A stretch of 64,000 nucleotides of DNA. It comes from Periconia sp. R9002. Its lineage: Eukaryota; Ascomycota; Dothideomycetes; Pleosporales; Periconiaceae. Every line of letters begins with the position of its first letter. The first letter of the stretch is position 1. The notes below the pieces were generated by a model, which did no database searches, was not told the DNA's origin, and saw nothing but the letters and a program-made list of their open reading frames with translations. The position numbers were made by a program, and so were the translations under genes. Of the stretch, positions 44,396-55,463 are shown one piece after another. Location: the NCBI GenBank assembly GCA_023627715.1, contig JAMAHW010000026.1:124001-188000 (forward strand), written 5' to 3'.

Positions 44396-46334
44396 ATGGA
44401 GGCAGTACTGCGACAGTCGAAGTCCATGTGCCCATTCCTCGCCAAAACCTCACCCGCCACCCTCCGCTCTCTCTCCACCACCGCCGCCGCCCACCATGTC
44501 TCCCCAGGTGCTGGCAAAATGTCCAATCTGCAGGTTCTCGCCAGACGTTGCCCCATCATGGGAAAGGCGCTTTCTGTTCAAAGTGCCAGTCTCGGCATGA
44601 ATGCCCTCGCCGGAACTTTTGGTGGTGCCCGTGCATACCACACTCGCGTGAACCGCGCCAGACTTCACACGTCATCTTCCAAAGAGGCGCAGGCTGTGGA
44701 ATTTGAAGACGTTCGCTCCAAACAAAGTATGCACTGCCCATAAACGCTTGGGGTTTCTTTCACGCTGCAATCGAGTTAAGACCACATCGCTAACAATCGC
44801 ACCTTGTCCAGCTCCATTTCCTCACGTTGCGAAGCAGCCGGCCACTACTGCTCCAAATACCCATGCTGCAGCCCCTCCAGTTCCTCGATCTGACAAGTTT
44901 GACTATGAGTCGTTCTACCAAAATGAATTGGATAAGAAGCACAAAGACAAGTCTTACCGTATTTTTAACAATGTCAACCGATTAGCCAAGGACTTCCCGC
45001 GCGCCCACAGGGATGTTGAGACCGACAAAGTCACTGTGTGGTGCTCAAACGACTACCTGGGCATGGGGCGCAACCCGCAAGTGCTAGAGAAGATGCATCA
45101 GACTCTCGATACCTATGGTGCGGGCGCAGGAGGTACCAGGAACATATCCGGCCACAACCAGCACGCCATATCGTTAGAGAAGACCATTGCACAGCTTCAT
45201 AAAAAAGAGGCTGCTCTGGTGTTTTCGTCTTGCTACGTCGCAAATGACGCTACTTTGGCAACGCTGGGCTCCAAACTTCCCAACTGCGTCTTCTTGTCTG
45301 ACAGTTTGAACCATGCATCTATGATCCAGGGAATTCGGCATTCTGGAGCTAAGAAAATGGTGTTTAAGCACAACGACTTGGCCGATCTCGAAGCGAAGCT
45401 TGCATCGATCCCTCCGGAATTCCCCAAGATTATCGCCTTCGAGAGCGTGTATAGCATGTGCGGTTCAATTGGACCGATCGAGGAGATCTGCGACCTCGCC
45501 GAAAAGTACGGCGCTATAACCTTTCTAGATGAAGTCCACGCCGTCGGAATGTATGGACCACACGGTGCTGGAGTTGCTGAACACCTCGACTACGAAGCGC
45601 ACCAAGCAGGTAAACCCCAAGGCACCATCATGGACCGGGTCGATATCATTACTGGAACTCTTGGCAAGGCCTATGGTTGTGTGGGCGGATATATTGCTGG
45701 ATCTGCCAAGTTCGTTGACACCATTCGATCTCTGGCCCCTGGGTTCATCTTCACCACCTCCTTACCACCTCATACCATGGCTGGTGCAAAAGCAGCTATC
45801 GAGTACCAAGCCAACTATCAAGGTGACAGGCGCCTTCAGCAGCTACACACGCGCTTGGTCAAGAGTGCATTGGAAGACCGTGATATCCCAGTCATTCCCA
45901 ACCCTAGTCATATTGTACCAGTTCTCGTTGGCAATGCGGAATTGGCAAAAGACGCAAGCGATATGCTTCTGCAAGAATGGGGTATCTATGTACAACCCAT
46001 CAACTACCCTACAGTTCCCGTAGGACAAGAGCGCCTTAGAATTACACCTACTCCCGGCCATGGTCGCGAGTACCGGGAAGAGCTTGTGGAGGCATTTGAT
46101 AGCGTATGGAAGAAGCTTAATATCAAGCGCACTAGTGAGTGGGCAGCAGAGGGAGGATTCATTGGAGTAGGGGAGGCTGGCAAGGCCAAAGACACTCCTC
46201 TTTGGACAGATGCGCAGTTGGATATTGATACCGTCGCGAAGGAGATGAAATCTGGCGGGCCCACTGGAGTATTGGAAGCAATCCTGGAGAAGGAGCGCAT
46301 CGCTACCGCCCAGGCTGTCAGTGCTGCCGCTTAA
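44396..46334 (+). CDS. HEM1: 5-aminolevulinate synthase, mitochondrial
   Basis: PLP enzyme condensing glycine and succinyl-CoA, the first step of heme synthesis in the mitochondrial matrix. Two exons (44396-44726, 44812-46334) give 617 residues with closed phases. The N-terminal 110 residues are a Ser/Arg/Ala-rich targeting region holding two CP heme-regulatory motifs, MCPFL (residues 11-15) and RCPIM (about 51-55). Catalytic core: [53 protein letters not shown], and the PLP lysine in [15 protein letters not shown]-terminal [20 protein letters not shown] is intact. The last 60 residues are a fungal extension. Confidence 0.96.
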
Positions 46335-46812
46335 GATGCATTGATTTGCAACCTTCATGATCTATTCACTCATTGACAATTGATACATTCCACATACAAA
46401 TTTTCAGCCTGTCTATCTGTACAAGTTGCGTTTCCTGCTTTCGTTGTCTTTACCTCTTGGTTCTACACTGAACGTGGTGCGTCGGCGCATCTATTGCGGC
46501 GCTTGACAACCAAACACGACGATGCAGTCACCTAAGAACAAGGTTTCGCGCTGCACGAGCAACTGCATCCTATTAATGTACAGATCTTTTGTATATCTCA
46601 AAGATAATCAGACTTAATCCTAAAAGCTCATTATGAAGATCGTATCCACAGTAAGCCTGGTATCTTACAAAAAATCAATCTAGTTGTAGTTAACTTGAGC
46701 AGACGTGGCAAGGTGGCTGAGGCGCCACCCTTGTGATCATACCGACTGTATTAGGCTGAAGCATCATCCGTACTTCAAGAGGGTTTCTGCTGACTTTCAA
46801 TCCACCTATTTT
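46335..46812. other. intergenic
   Basis: 478 bp: HEM1 3' flank and 5' region of the HET gene. The HET frame stays open upstream to about 46,700 but without an ATG before 46,813. A short hairpin-capable sequence (GGTGGC...GCCACC) lies at about 46,712-46,729. Confidence 0.45.
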
Positions 46813-47916
46813 ATGTTAATTCCCCCAACCATGGACCCTAACTACATGTATCAACATCCTACCCTCAATTACAGGGGAAAGGAAATTCGTCTCCTCCATG
46901 TGGAACCTCGTATCCGGGGCAAACCCATCTCTTGTCAGCTTAGGACCGTAGTGCTTAACGACGCGATTAAATACGCAGCGATATCCTATACATGGGGTGA
47001 CGATCATCATGCAAACATGTCCAGAATTTTACTCAACGGAAAGGTTTTCCAGGTCCGCAAAAACCTCTACAACTTCCTGGCTAGAATGGCAGACGAGAAA
47101 GGAGAGCATCAACTACTCTGGATCGACGCATTGTGTATTGACCAATGCAATCTACGCGAAAGAAACCATCAAGTTGCTATCATGGGCGAGATCTACTCTA
47201 GAGCTGAGAAAGTTATAGTTTGGCTTGGAGTAGGTACGCAGAAGACGGATGAGCAGTTGATGTCGTTGGCAGCCGGCTTTGCCAAATCTTCTGAGAGAGT
47301 CCGAATTTCCGAATGGAGTCAAGCTTTCGCCGATTGCATACTCTGTCTATGCTGGGCGCCATACTGGACACGCGTTTGGATCGTGCAAGAAGTCGTCCTC
47401 GCCTCGAAACTAGAACTGCGGTGCGGGACTCAAAAAATCGACGGCACGGAGCTTATATGGCTGTTCAAAACCGCAGAATTCGAATTCACACAGGCAAGCG
47501 GTGGAAAGGACATTGAAAACAACAGCAACAACAATCTGGTCGCCGAAACCTTGCTCAGTTCACCCGCAATGCACATCATCCAACACAGGATCGATCGCAT
47601 CCAGAGCTATCCCCACCAGCGCGGTCTCGCAATCACTTCTCTTCAAGACACGTTCGCGAAACTTCAGTGCAAGGATCCCCGAGATCGTATATACGGCATG
47701 CTCGCGCTTGCGAATCCGGATGACCTGGCGTTGGTCAACGTCACGCCCGACTACACGAAGCCGGTCGAGGAAGTCCTTTCTGAGTGGAGACTCAAGCTTT
47801 TCAAGTATCGTTGGCTACTATCATATCCGGTGTATCGATTGCCTCCGAGAGTAGAAGGGCTTTTGAAATGTGGGGTTGGGGAAAATGTTTGGGCTCATAT
47901 GACGGCTTGGGAGTAG
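46813..47916 (+). CDS. heterokaryon-incompatibility (HET) domain protein, short
   Basis: HET domains trigger or carry out cell death on fusion of unlike fungal individuals. Predicted 367 residues, single exon, from the first ATG; a second ATG at 46,831 is equally plausible. The three HET blocks are clear: YAAISYTWGDD, LLWIDALCIDQCNLRERNHQ with IYSRAEKVIVWLG, and YWTRVWIVQEVVLA. The KDPRDRIYGMLAL motif and a PDYTKPVEEV segment follow. The protein stops about 80 residues later, whereas many HET proteins continue for several hundred residues, so this may be a short form or C-terminally truncated. No partner gene such as a NACHT or het-s-like gene is adjacent. Confidence 0.85.
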   Translation: MLIPPTMDPNYMYQHPTLNYRGKEIRLLHVEPRIRGKPISCQLRTVVLNDAIKYAAISYTWGDDHHANMSRILLNGKVFQVRKNLYNFLARMADEKGEHQLLWIDALCIDQCNLRERNHQVAIMGEIYSRAEKVIVWLGVGTQKTDEQLMSLAAGFAKSSERVRISEWSQAFADCILCLCWAPYWTRVWIVQEVVLASKLELRCGTQKIDGTELIWLFKTAEFEFTQASGGKDIENNSNNNLVAETLLSSPAMHIIQHRIDRIQSYPHQRGLAITSLQDTFAKLQCKDPRDRIYGMLALANPDDLALVNVTPDYTKPVEEVLSEWRLKLFKYRWLLSYPVYRLPPRVEGLLKCGVGENVWAHMTAWE

Positions 47917-48669
47917 ATGGATCTGATGTATTAAATTTCAATGTTGCGAACAAAGTGGCAATCGGTAGGGTTGATGTGGAAGAGTACAAGTAGAGTTGCA
48001 TGCATATTTCGTATACCTTTTCAGGTGTTTTTACTGGGTGTATACATGGATCTGGTTCTACAAATTTCCACGTCACTCGTAGTACATGTTGAGGCGAGGG
48101 AATACATATACCGTACCCCGTACGTCCACTGTCCAGGTCGAGGACGTACACATACGGCGTTGATATTATTCAATATTTTGATACTGTATCCCATTTTTAT
48201 TGTGGCCACTTAAAAATTTTCTAATTGAAGTTCCCTTCCAACTAGAGCATATACCATTTCTATTCACATATTAAAACAATAAGAAACAACATTTGAATTG
48301 ATCGTGTGTTGGTATTGTGGTTGTTCCCCGCACGGTCCACTGACCCTGGTAGCTTCTCTTCTTCCTTTGTGCATCGCGAAATGCTTGGCATGCGCCGCGC
48401 TAGCACCGACAGGCAGCTTCAACCTCGCTCATCATCTACACGCTCTGTGTCTTTCCCGTGTTCGACACCCACCGACCGCCTGGATTCAACCATCAACCAT
48501 CCTCCAGCTGCGGTCTCCTCATCTTCAATACAGCCGCTGTTTCGCGCCTGCGATTCTCAGCGAAGCTATTACTTTCTACCTCACCCCCGACCTCCCCCGG
48601 TGCATGCTCCCCGCAACTGCAATTGAGCTCCAACTCGACCGAGCCTCTTGCTCCTAAGAGCGCACCGTC
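47917..48669. other. intergenic
   Basis: 753 bp: A/T-rich HET 3' flank (to about 48,300) and the C-rich THO2 promoter/5' UTR (CCACCGACCGCC-type). Frames at 48,298-48,657 are low complexity; no gene supported. Confidence 0.45.
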
Positions 48670-51600
48670 ATGGCCAACGGCCCGAAGCGAAAGCGTGGCG
48701 ACGGTCGCAGCTACCCCCAAGATGACGATACCCCAAACCGTCCATCGCCGCATCGTCCTCACAATCTTTCCCATGGCAGGGACTCTCAAAACAATAGTCC
48801 CCGTAACAACAACTTCAACAACGCCAGGCGTGGAAGTCGCAACAGCGGCGGACGTGGTAGTTTCAATGGTCCTCAGAGTCCAAGTGTCCCTCATCATCCA
48901 CCACCGCCAGTCTCTACCCCTTCGGCCCCGGTTCAATCGAATCGACCTGCGCCCGCGCCGCCATCCACGCCAATTCAGCAGAAAGAGTCGACGGCCAATA
49001 GACCCACACCGAACTTTGATATAGTAAACACTTATGAGTACCTGACGGCAGAGCGTATGCAAAAGTGGAACGCCGAAGCCCATAATGCTGTGGTGCAAGC
49101 TGCTGCGACCGCGCAGGCTGAAGGCGACTCGTTCATCACTGCCTCTGTATTCACAGAGATTGTAGAATCCTCAATTGGGAACTACATGGATCAATCCATT
49201 CTGGGCGCCCTTGTGCGCGATATTGTCAACTCCCCATCTGCTGATTATATCGATTCCCCGATGTTGTTTTTGGACTGCATATCGACAGAAACCGAGCGAT
49301 TCTCCGATCTCAAAGGAAATCTTTCCAAGAATTACGAAAAAGAGTTCGGTAATTTGCGAAGCATGCTCATGCACACCGATATTGATCTCGACCGCATGCG
49401 CGCTTTGCTGGAGAGTGCCCCTCTTCGTGGACTTGGTCTTGTGGGAGAACATTTCACCAAGGTATCAGTACGCAAAGCGACAGATGCCCTCTATCGTCAA
49501 GCAAATTACAATTTACTTCGGGAAGACAGTGAAGGTTTTTCCAAGTTGATCACTGAATACTTTACGACTGTCAACAACGAACCACCCACCAGCGCCGTCG
49601 TCAGCCAGACATACCAGCGCGTGAATGCATTCATTGGCACATTTGATCTGGATGTTGGCAGGGTCCTCGATATCACCCTAGACGTTCTTGCCAATCTTCT
49701 CGTTAAGCACGGCAAATTCTTTGTTAAATTGCTGCGAGTAAGTGCATGGTGGCCAAAATTACAGGGAACTGAAGGTGTAGAATGGGAAGAGCCTGAGGTG
49801 CAGACCTTGCCCCTCTGGGCTTTACCGGATCATAACGATTGGCGATACACCGAAGAAGAGAAGACACATCAGCTTGAACGTCGAGAGAGCCGCGACAGGA
49901 ACTTTTGGGCACGTGTTGCCGATCTGGAGAGGCAGCGGAGTGGCCAAGGACTGAAAGCCTTTTTTGAGCTCGGAGCTCGTCGCATCACCAAGAATAACCG
50001 GTCCAGTGATAATTCAAACAATGGGTCTTCTGCATCTCTTCCTAAAAACGAGGCGCAACAGTGGGCAGATGAATGGATTGCTGCTACCGGAACCCTCCCC
50101 CCACAAGGGAATGATATCGCCGCCCAACTTCTTGGTTTCAAATTTCAATTCTATGCGTCCGATACTCGAGATGCGGGAGACGTTCTCCCGGATAATCTGA
50201 TCTATTTGGCAGCACTCCTTATCAAGATTGGATTTATATCAATCATGGATCTCTACCCTCACCTGTACCCAGCAGATGAAGCTATGCCGGAGCTCAAAAA
50301 GAAACTTGAAGAGGAGCAGAGAGAGAAGGAAATGAGCCTCCGTGGTAAAAGCAATGCTCTACTAAGGGCCGGTGCCCTTCCCGACGATAACTTGCCACCT
50401 GCTGTCGCTCGATTGAGGGAGGCAGAAAGCAAGGCTTCTTCGAAGACGGAATCGGAACGAAGCACACCAACAAAGTCAGATGATGACACCAGCAACACCC
50501 TTCCTGAACCTGTCAATCAGAAAGTTGCGCTCGTTAGGAGTCTTCTCTGTATCGGTGCCATTCCGGAGGCATTGTTCATTATCGGACGTTTCCCTTGGCT
50601 CCTCGATTTATACCCCGATCTTCATACCTACATTTTCCGCCTGGCGCATCATTCATTGAGCAAAGTATACGACGAATCGCGACCGGTTCCACTTGATAAG
50701 ATTCCCTCCACCTCGAAAGGGGCAGATAGCATTACACTAGCCCGTCCCGGCGATTATGTACCCCGACGGACGTTACGGTGGGCCAAGCCTGATCAGAAGG
50801 ATGCGGGAGACGGTGTCGACTATAGATTCTACTGGGAAGATTGGGTTGACAGCGTTCCGGTCTGCCAGAATGTCGATGATGTTTTCTTGCTGTGTTCGAC
50901 CCTGCTGGGTTTGATAGGCCCTGAGTGTGGGAGAGATACTATGCTCATGACGAAGCTAGTACGGATCGGCAAGAAGAGCGTGATTGAAGACCCTTCCTTG
51001 GAGAATACGAAGCGATGGACTGAACTCTCAATGGTGCTACTTGCGCCTGCCCTGACTTTCACCGGACGAAACCCGGGTGTCGCCAATGAAACCTGGGAGC
51101 TTTTGAAGCGTTTCGATACTCCGACTCGATACAACATCTATTCCAGCTGGTTCAGATCGACAAAACCAGCTATGCGAAATGCTTTCAAGAAGGTCACTGA
51201 CGAAACGAAACGCCTATTGGGTCGGGTTGCAGCCACCAATACGCGACCTATGGGGCGAGCGATGGCTAAGTTGGCATGCGCCTGTCCAGGAACCGTTTTC
51301 GAACATACGCTGAAGCAAGGCCAGAGCTATATCAACATGATTGATGCCCTTGTGGAATGCAGCCGATATCTGACTAATCTTGGCTACGATTGCTTAACCT
51401 GGACACTCGTAGACAGTCTCATCAAAGACGACAGGGACACATTACAGGGCGATGGTATGCTCGTCAAAGGGTGGCTGAAGAACACGTCCGTCTTTATTGG
51501 AAAAGTGTACAAACGCTACAGCCTCATGGACCCGACTCCTGTGCTACAGCTTGTTAAACATCAAGTGTTCCGACCAGAAGGAGAGCTGTACATGCTTTTT

Positions 51601-54600
51601 GTGCTAGAACAGCTGCTTACTGCAATGGGCGGTATCGGACTGACTGGCGCTCTTACTGAGGCACGTGTCATTGCCCTCTCTGCTGGGCCCCGATTACGAG
51701 CCTATACCCTTGAGCATCATCTCGGAGACAAACGCCACGAAGGCAAGATTGCCTCTAAGCGACTGCTTCGATGCCTCAAAGATTCAGGCTTGGCTCCTCA
51801 AATTCTTGTTGCCCTTGCTCGCCAGGTTGACTCGTATCTTTTCCGAAAGCAGCTTGAAGACGTACCGGACAAAGTCGTATTCACTAACTATGACAAGCTG
51901 CGAGCCAACCTCGCGCAATTCATTGATTTCCTTCGAGAGAACATCCCAGTAGAGGAGTTCGACGAGCAAGTTCCAAATGTCGTTGAGTTGATGGCAGATT
52001 ATGGTTTAGAGCCAAACCTGGCCTTCCAGATCTCCCGTGCCAGTATAGCCTCAAAGCTTAGCACAAATGCCGCCATTGAAGACTCGTCTCCCGAAGAATC
52101 TACTGTAAACGGGGACGTAGTCATGGATGATGCCGACCAGACAACATCTCACAACGACTCCACTACGGATGCCGCAACTCGGAACGAAGATGACCAAAAC
52201 CGTCCAGCCAACCCTCATATCGATGCCATTGCCGAACAACTTAAGACCTCGCTACCCGAGAATTATGGTGACCATCCATTCCTCAACTTCTTCATCACCT
52301 TTTGGAGCCTCGATTTGAGCAATATTCTGCCACTCGAACAGAATGATCTCAAACAGCAGTACGAGGATGCCAAAACGCAAATGATGAAACGCAGCTCCGG
52401 TTACCACCAACGTCAAGCCCGAGAAGACTGCACTAAACTTGACGCAGAATACGACGCTCTGGTAAAGTCGATACAACTCACCCAGTCTCGCCTATCACAG
52501 GAGATGCAACAGTGGTTTGAGGGAGTATCTATGACTGGCTCAGCTGCAGAAAATCTTCACGATAGGCTTCTTCAGGATTGCTTCTTTCCACGTCTTCGAA
52601 TGTCGTTGCAGGATGCGCACTATTCTTCGACTATGTTGTTCTTCATGCATAAGGCCGGTGTCCCAATCTTCCGTCTCTCTAAGTTCCTAGACAAGCTTTT
52701 CAACGCCAACAAAATCTCCAACATGATTCTCATGATGAGCGAGGAAGAGGCCAAATACTTCGGTCGGTTCTTGCATGATATTCTGAAAGAGTTGCAACGA
52801 TGGCATGAAGACAAGAATGCATACGAAAAGCATGCCTTTGGAGACAAGAAGCAGCTCTGCGGGTTCGGGCGCTCGTTCAATCCGGACAAGACTCCTTCCA
52901 GCTTTATTGATTACGATCAGTTCCGTATTCTCCACTACAAATGGCATGCCGCCCTTTTCAATGCCCTCAAGACTTCCTTGAAGGACGGGCAATACACTGA
53001 GCTTTACAACTCCATCAACATATTGAAAGCGGTCTCTTCCGCTTTCCCTAGGGTTGAGAACATGGCGACAGAACTCCGCCAGATTGTCGAAACTTACGCA
53101 AAGAGCGACGATAGGGACGACATCAAAGTGGCAGCCAACTCTTTGTTGTTTGAATTCAAGCGAAATGCGAAATTTCTCAAATCAGAAAGCTTCTTCCGCA
53201 CAGTAAGTGCCCAAATCGAACAACATCACCTATTGGCAAACTAACGTATCTCAGGGCGTGGATCCTGTGGTTAACAAAACTACTGCTCCTTCCCGAACAA
53301 CCTCTGAGCAACCCAAAACACCACAACCACCAGAAACTGCGGCCAAAAAGCTCAATGCAGCCGTTCCTCCATTCAGGCCCACCACCCCTGAAGTGTAAGT
53401 AACTGCATCATCCGTCCACACCAGAACGCTTAACTAAGTAAACTTGTAGCAATGGCCAAGCGAAAGCCACACCAGAGAAGAATTCATCTGACGAGCAGAA
53501 ACCACCTGCAACATCTACGACCACCAATACACTTCCCCGGTTAAACGGGAGAGAACCGAGCAAGGTGGCTCCTAGTCCCAGTGAGGCTAACGCCACGCGA
53601 CTTGGGCCAGGTCGGCCTGCAGCTAGACCCCCCTTGATAAATAATCCATCGACACAGTCGACTAATACTGGACCTATGCGACCGGACACGCGAAGTGTAA
53701 ATCAAACCCCCATTGGTAACAACAGGGCTACTACACATGCACTTCCGACACGACCGGACGCGCAACCTGCTAGGGGCCGGCAGCCTGAACGTCCTAACGA
53801 TCGTACAGCCGAGTATAACACCGGTCATACTAGACATGAAATTCGCCCAGCTCCTGTTGGCGATTACGGTAGGCTCGACCGCGGCACCGATGGAATGAGA
53901 GAGCGTGAAATGTCTCCCGGACGTCGTAGGTCTCGCTCCCCTCACAGAGGATCTGGTGCTCCGGATCGTCGCGAATGGATGCAGCCCCCTCACCCACGTG
54001 AATACGAAGAACGTCCTTTGCGACCCCCTCCCCGCGAGACCCGTGGTCCTCCCACTAGAAGTGCACCTTATGGAGAGAGCCCTCGAGATCCTCGAGATCC
54101 CCGTGATGTACGCGATCCTCGGGAGTATAGAGAACGTGAGCCTCTGCGCGATCGGCCAGACCCTCGAGGCATGCCGCATGCTCCACATCCATTAGGTCCT
54201 GATGGACGCAACCGTATGCATTCAAGCCCCATACTGACAAATGATGGACTTCCGCCTCGTCGCGACCCTCCTTCCAATGCTCACCCGGGAGATCGTGGTG
54301 GTGTCCCTCCTCTACGTTCATCAGTCAATGCGACACCTGTAACCGACAGGTCACTTATCAATCCTGAGCGCGCTGCTTTGATGAACGATGATCGATCGAG
54401 GCATGATGCGTTACGACACGATCGGGAGCCGCGTCGAGAAGATCGTGAAGGTCGCCGAGACCGTGGATCCCGACCACAATCCCCTCGCCGAGACGAACGC
54501 CTCCCGCCACCTTACCACAGCAGTGAGGCACGTCGAGACTACCGAGATGAGCGGCCTCAGCCACATGGGGCGGGCAGAGATCGCCGAGATGAAGCGTCTG

Positions 54601-55463
54601 GCAATCCACCTACAGGTCCGCGCAGCGGTCGGGATGTGCCTGCGCCTTCACCTGTGTCCCGAGATATATTCCAACCCTCTCAACCCTCTAGGACTAGGGC
54701 CCACCCATCTCAGGACCCCAACTACGGCAGGCTGAACCAACCGGCCGATAGTGGACCACCATCAGGTCCGCGTCGTAAGCATGAATCTCAGTCGCCACAC
54801 TCTACAATTACTGATCCTCCACTAGACCCGACCTCTGACCGACGCGATGGTCAACAACATACACCAGCGGCACCGCCTTCTCTGCCTGCATCTGCTGGTA
54901 TACATCCTAGCCGGATGAATATCATCAATAGCGGCCGTGGGCCACCCATTCAAACCGATCTACCACCTAACCCACCAATGGGACCGCGCAGCTCCGGAAG
55001 GGGACAGGCTCCACCTCTGCCTTCACCTACATCGAGAAATCCACCTACGGGACCTGCGTCGAATGAACGGGGTCTTAGGCATAGTGATAGCAGGAACACA
55101 CTGAGGACCATCAATAATGTCTTAACCGGAAGTGGTCAGAATCAACAAGGTCCACCACCTCCATCCTCCACAGAACGTTCCACGGAACGCTCAAGTAGAC
55201 GAGGCGATCCATCCCGACGAGATCGTAGCAGGTCGCCGGATCGTCGTGAGGAACGCCAACGTGGGGAAAAGCGAGATGGCAGCAGGCGTGAGGGTCGTGA
55301 GCAACGAGACGGCCGTGACCGAGGCGAGCACCGTGAGAGGAGAGGCGATGAGCGAGACAGGCGAAGCCGCGGAGGCGACGAGATGAGGGAGCGTGGCGAC
55401 AAGAAAAGGGGACGGGAAGGTCCCGATCTCCCTCACGGCGACTCTAAACGTTCTCGACGCTAA
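48670..55463 (+). CDS. THO2: THO complex subunit 2
   Basis: Largest scaffold subunit of the THO/TREX complex that couples transcription elongation to mRNA packaging and export and limits R-loops. Three exons (48670-53202, 53255-53394, 53450-55463) give 2228 residues with closed phases. After an Arg/Asn/Pro-rich leader, the conserved helical part begins near residue 115 (NTYEYLTAERMQKWN) and spans to about 1510. Recognisable stretches include YRFYWEDWVDSVPVCQNVDDVFLL, LSMVLLAPALTFTGRNPGVANE, the core YNIYSSWFRSTKPAMRNAFKKV and MTGSAAENLHDRLLQDCFFPR with MLFFMHKAGVPIFRL (given here in short pieces). The last 670 residues are disordered, with dense Arg/Asp/Glu/Pro repeats (RDPRDPRDVRDPREYRERE) typical of fungal Tho2 tails. 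Confidence 0.92.

Noticed and set aside
46712..46729. Hairpin with a tRNA A-box-like look (GTGGCTGAGGC)
   Set aside because: No matching B box or cloverleaf downstream, so not a tRNA.
46705..46812. 5' extension of the HET gene to a GTG at 46,705
   Set aside because: Nuclear fungal genes normally start at ATG; the first in-frame ATG is at 46,813.
53541..54188. 215-codon frame antisense to the THO2 tail
   Set aside because: Arises from the repetitive Arg/Asp/Pro codons of the sense strand.
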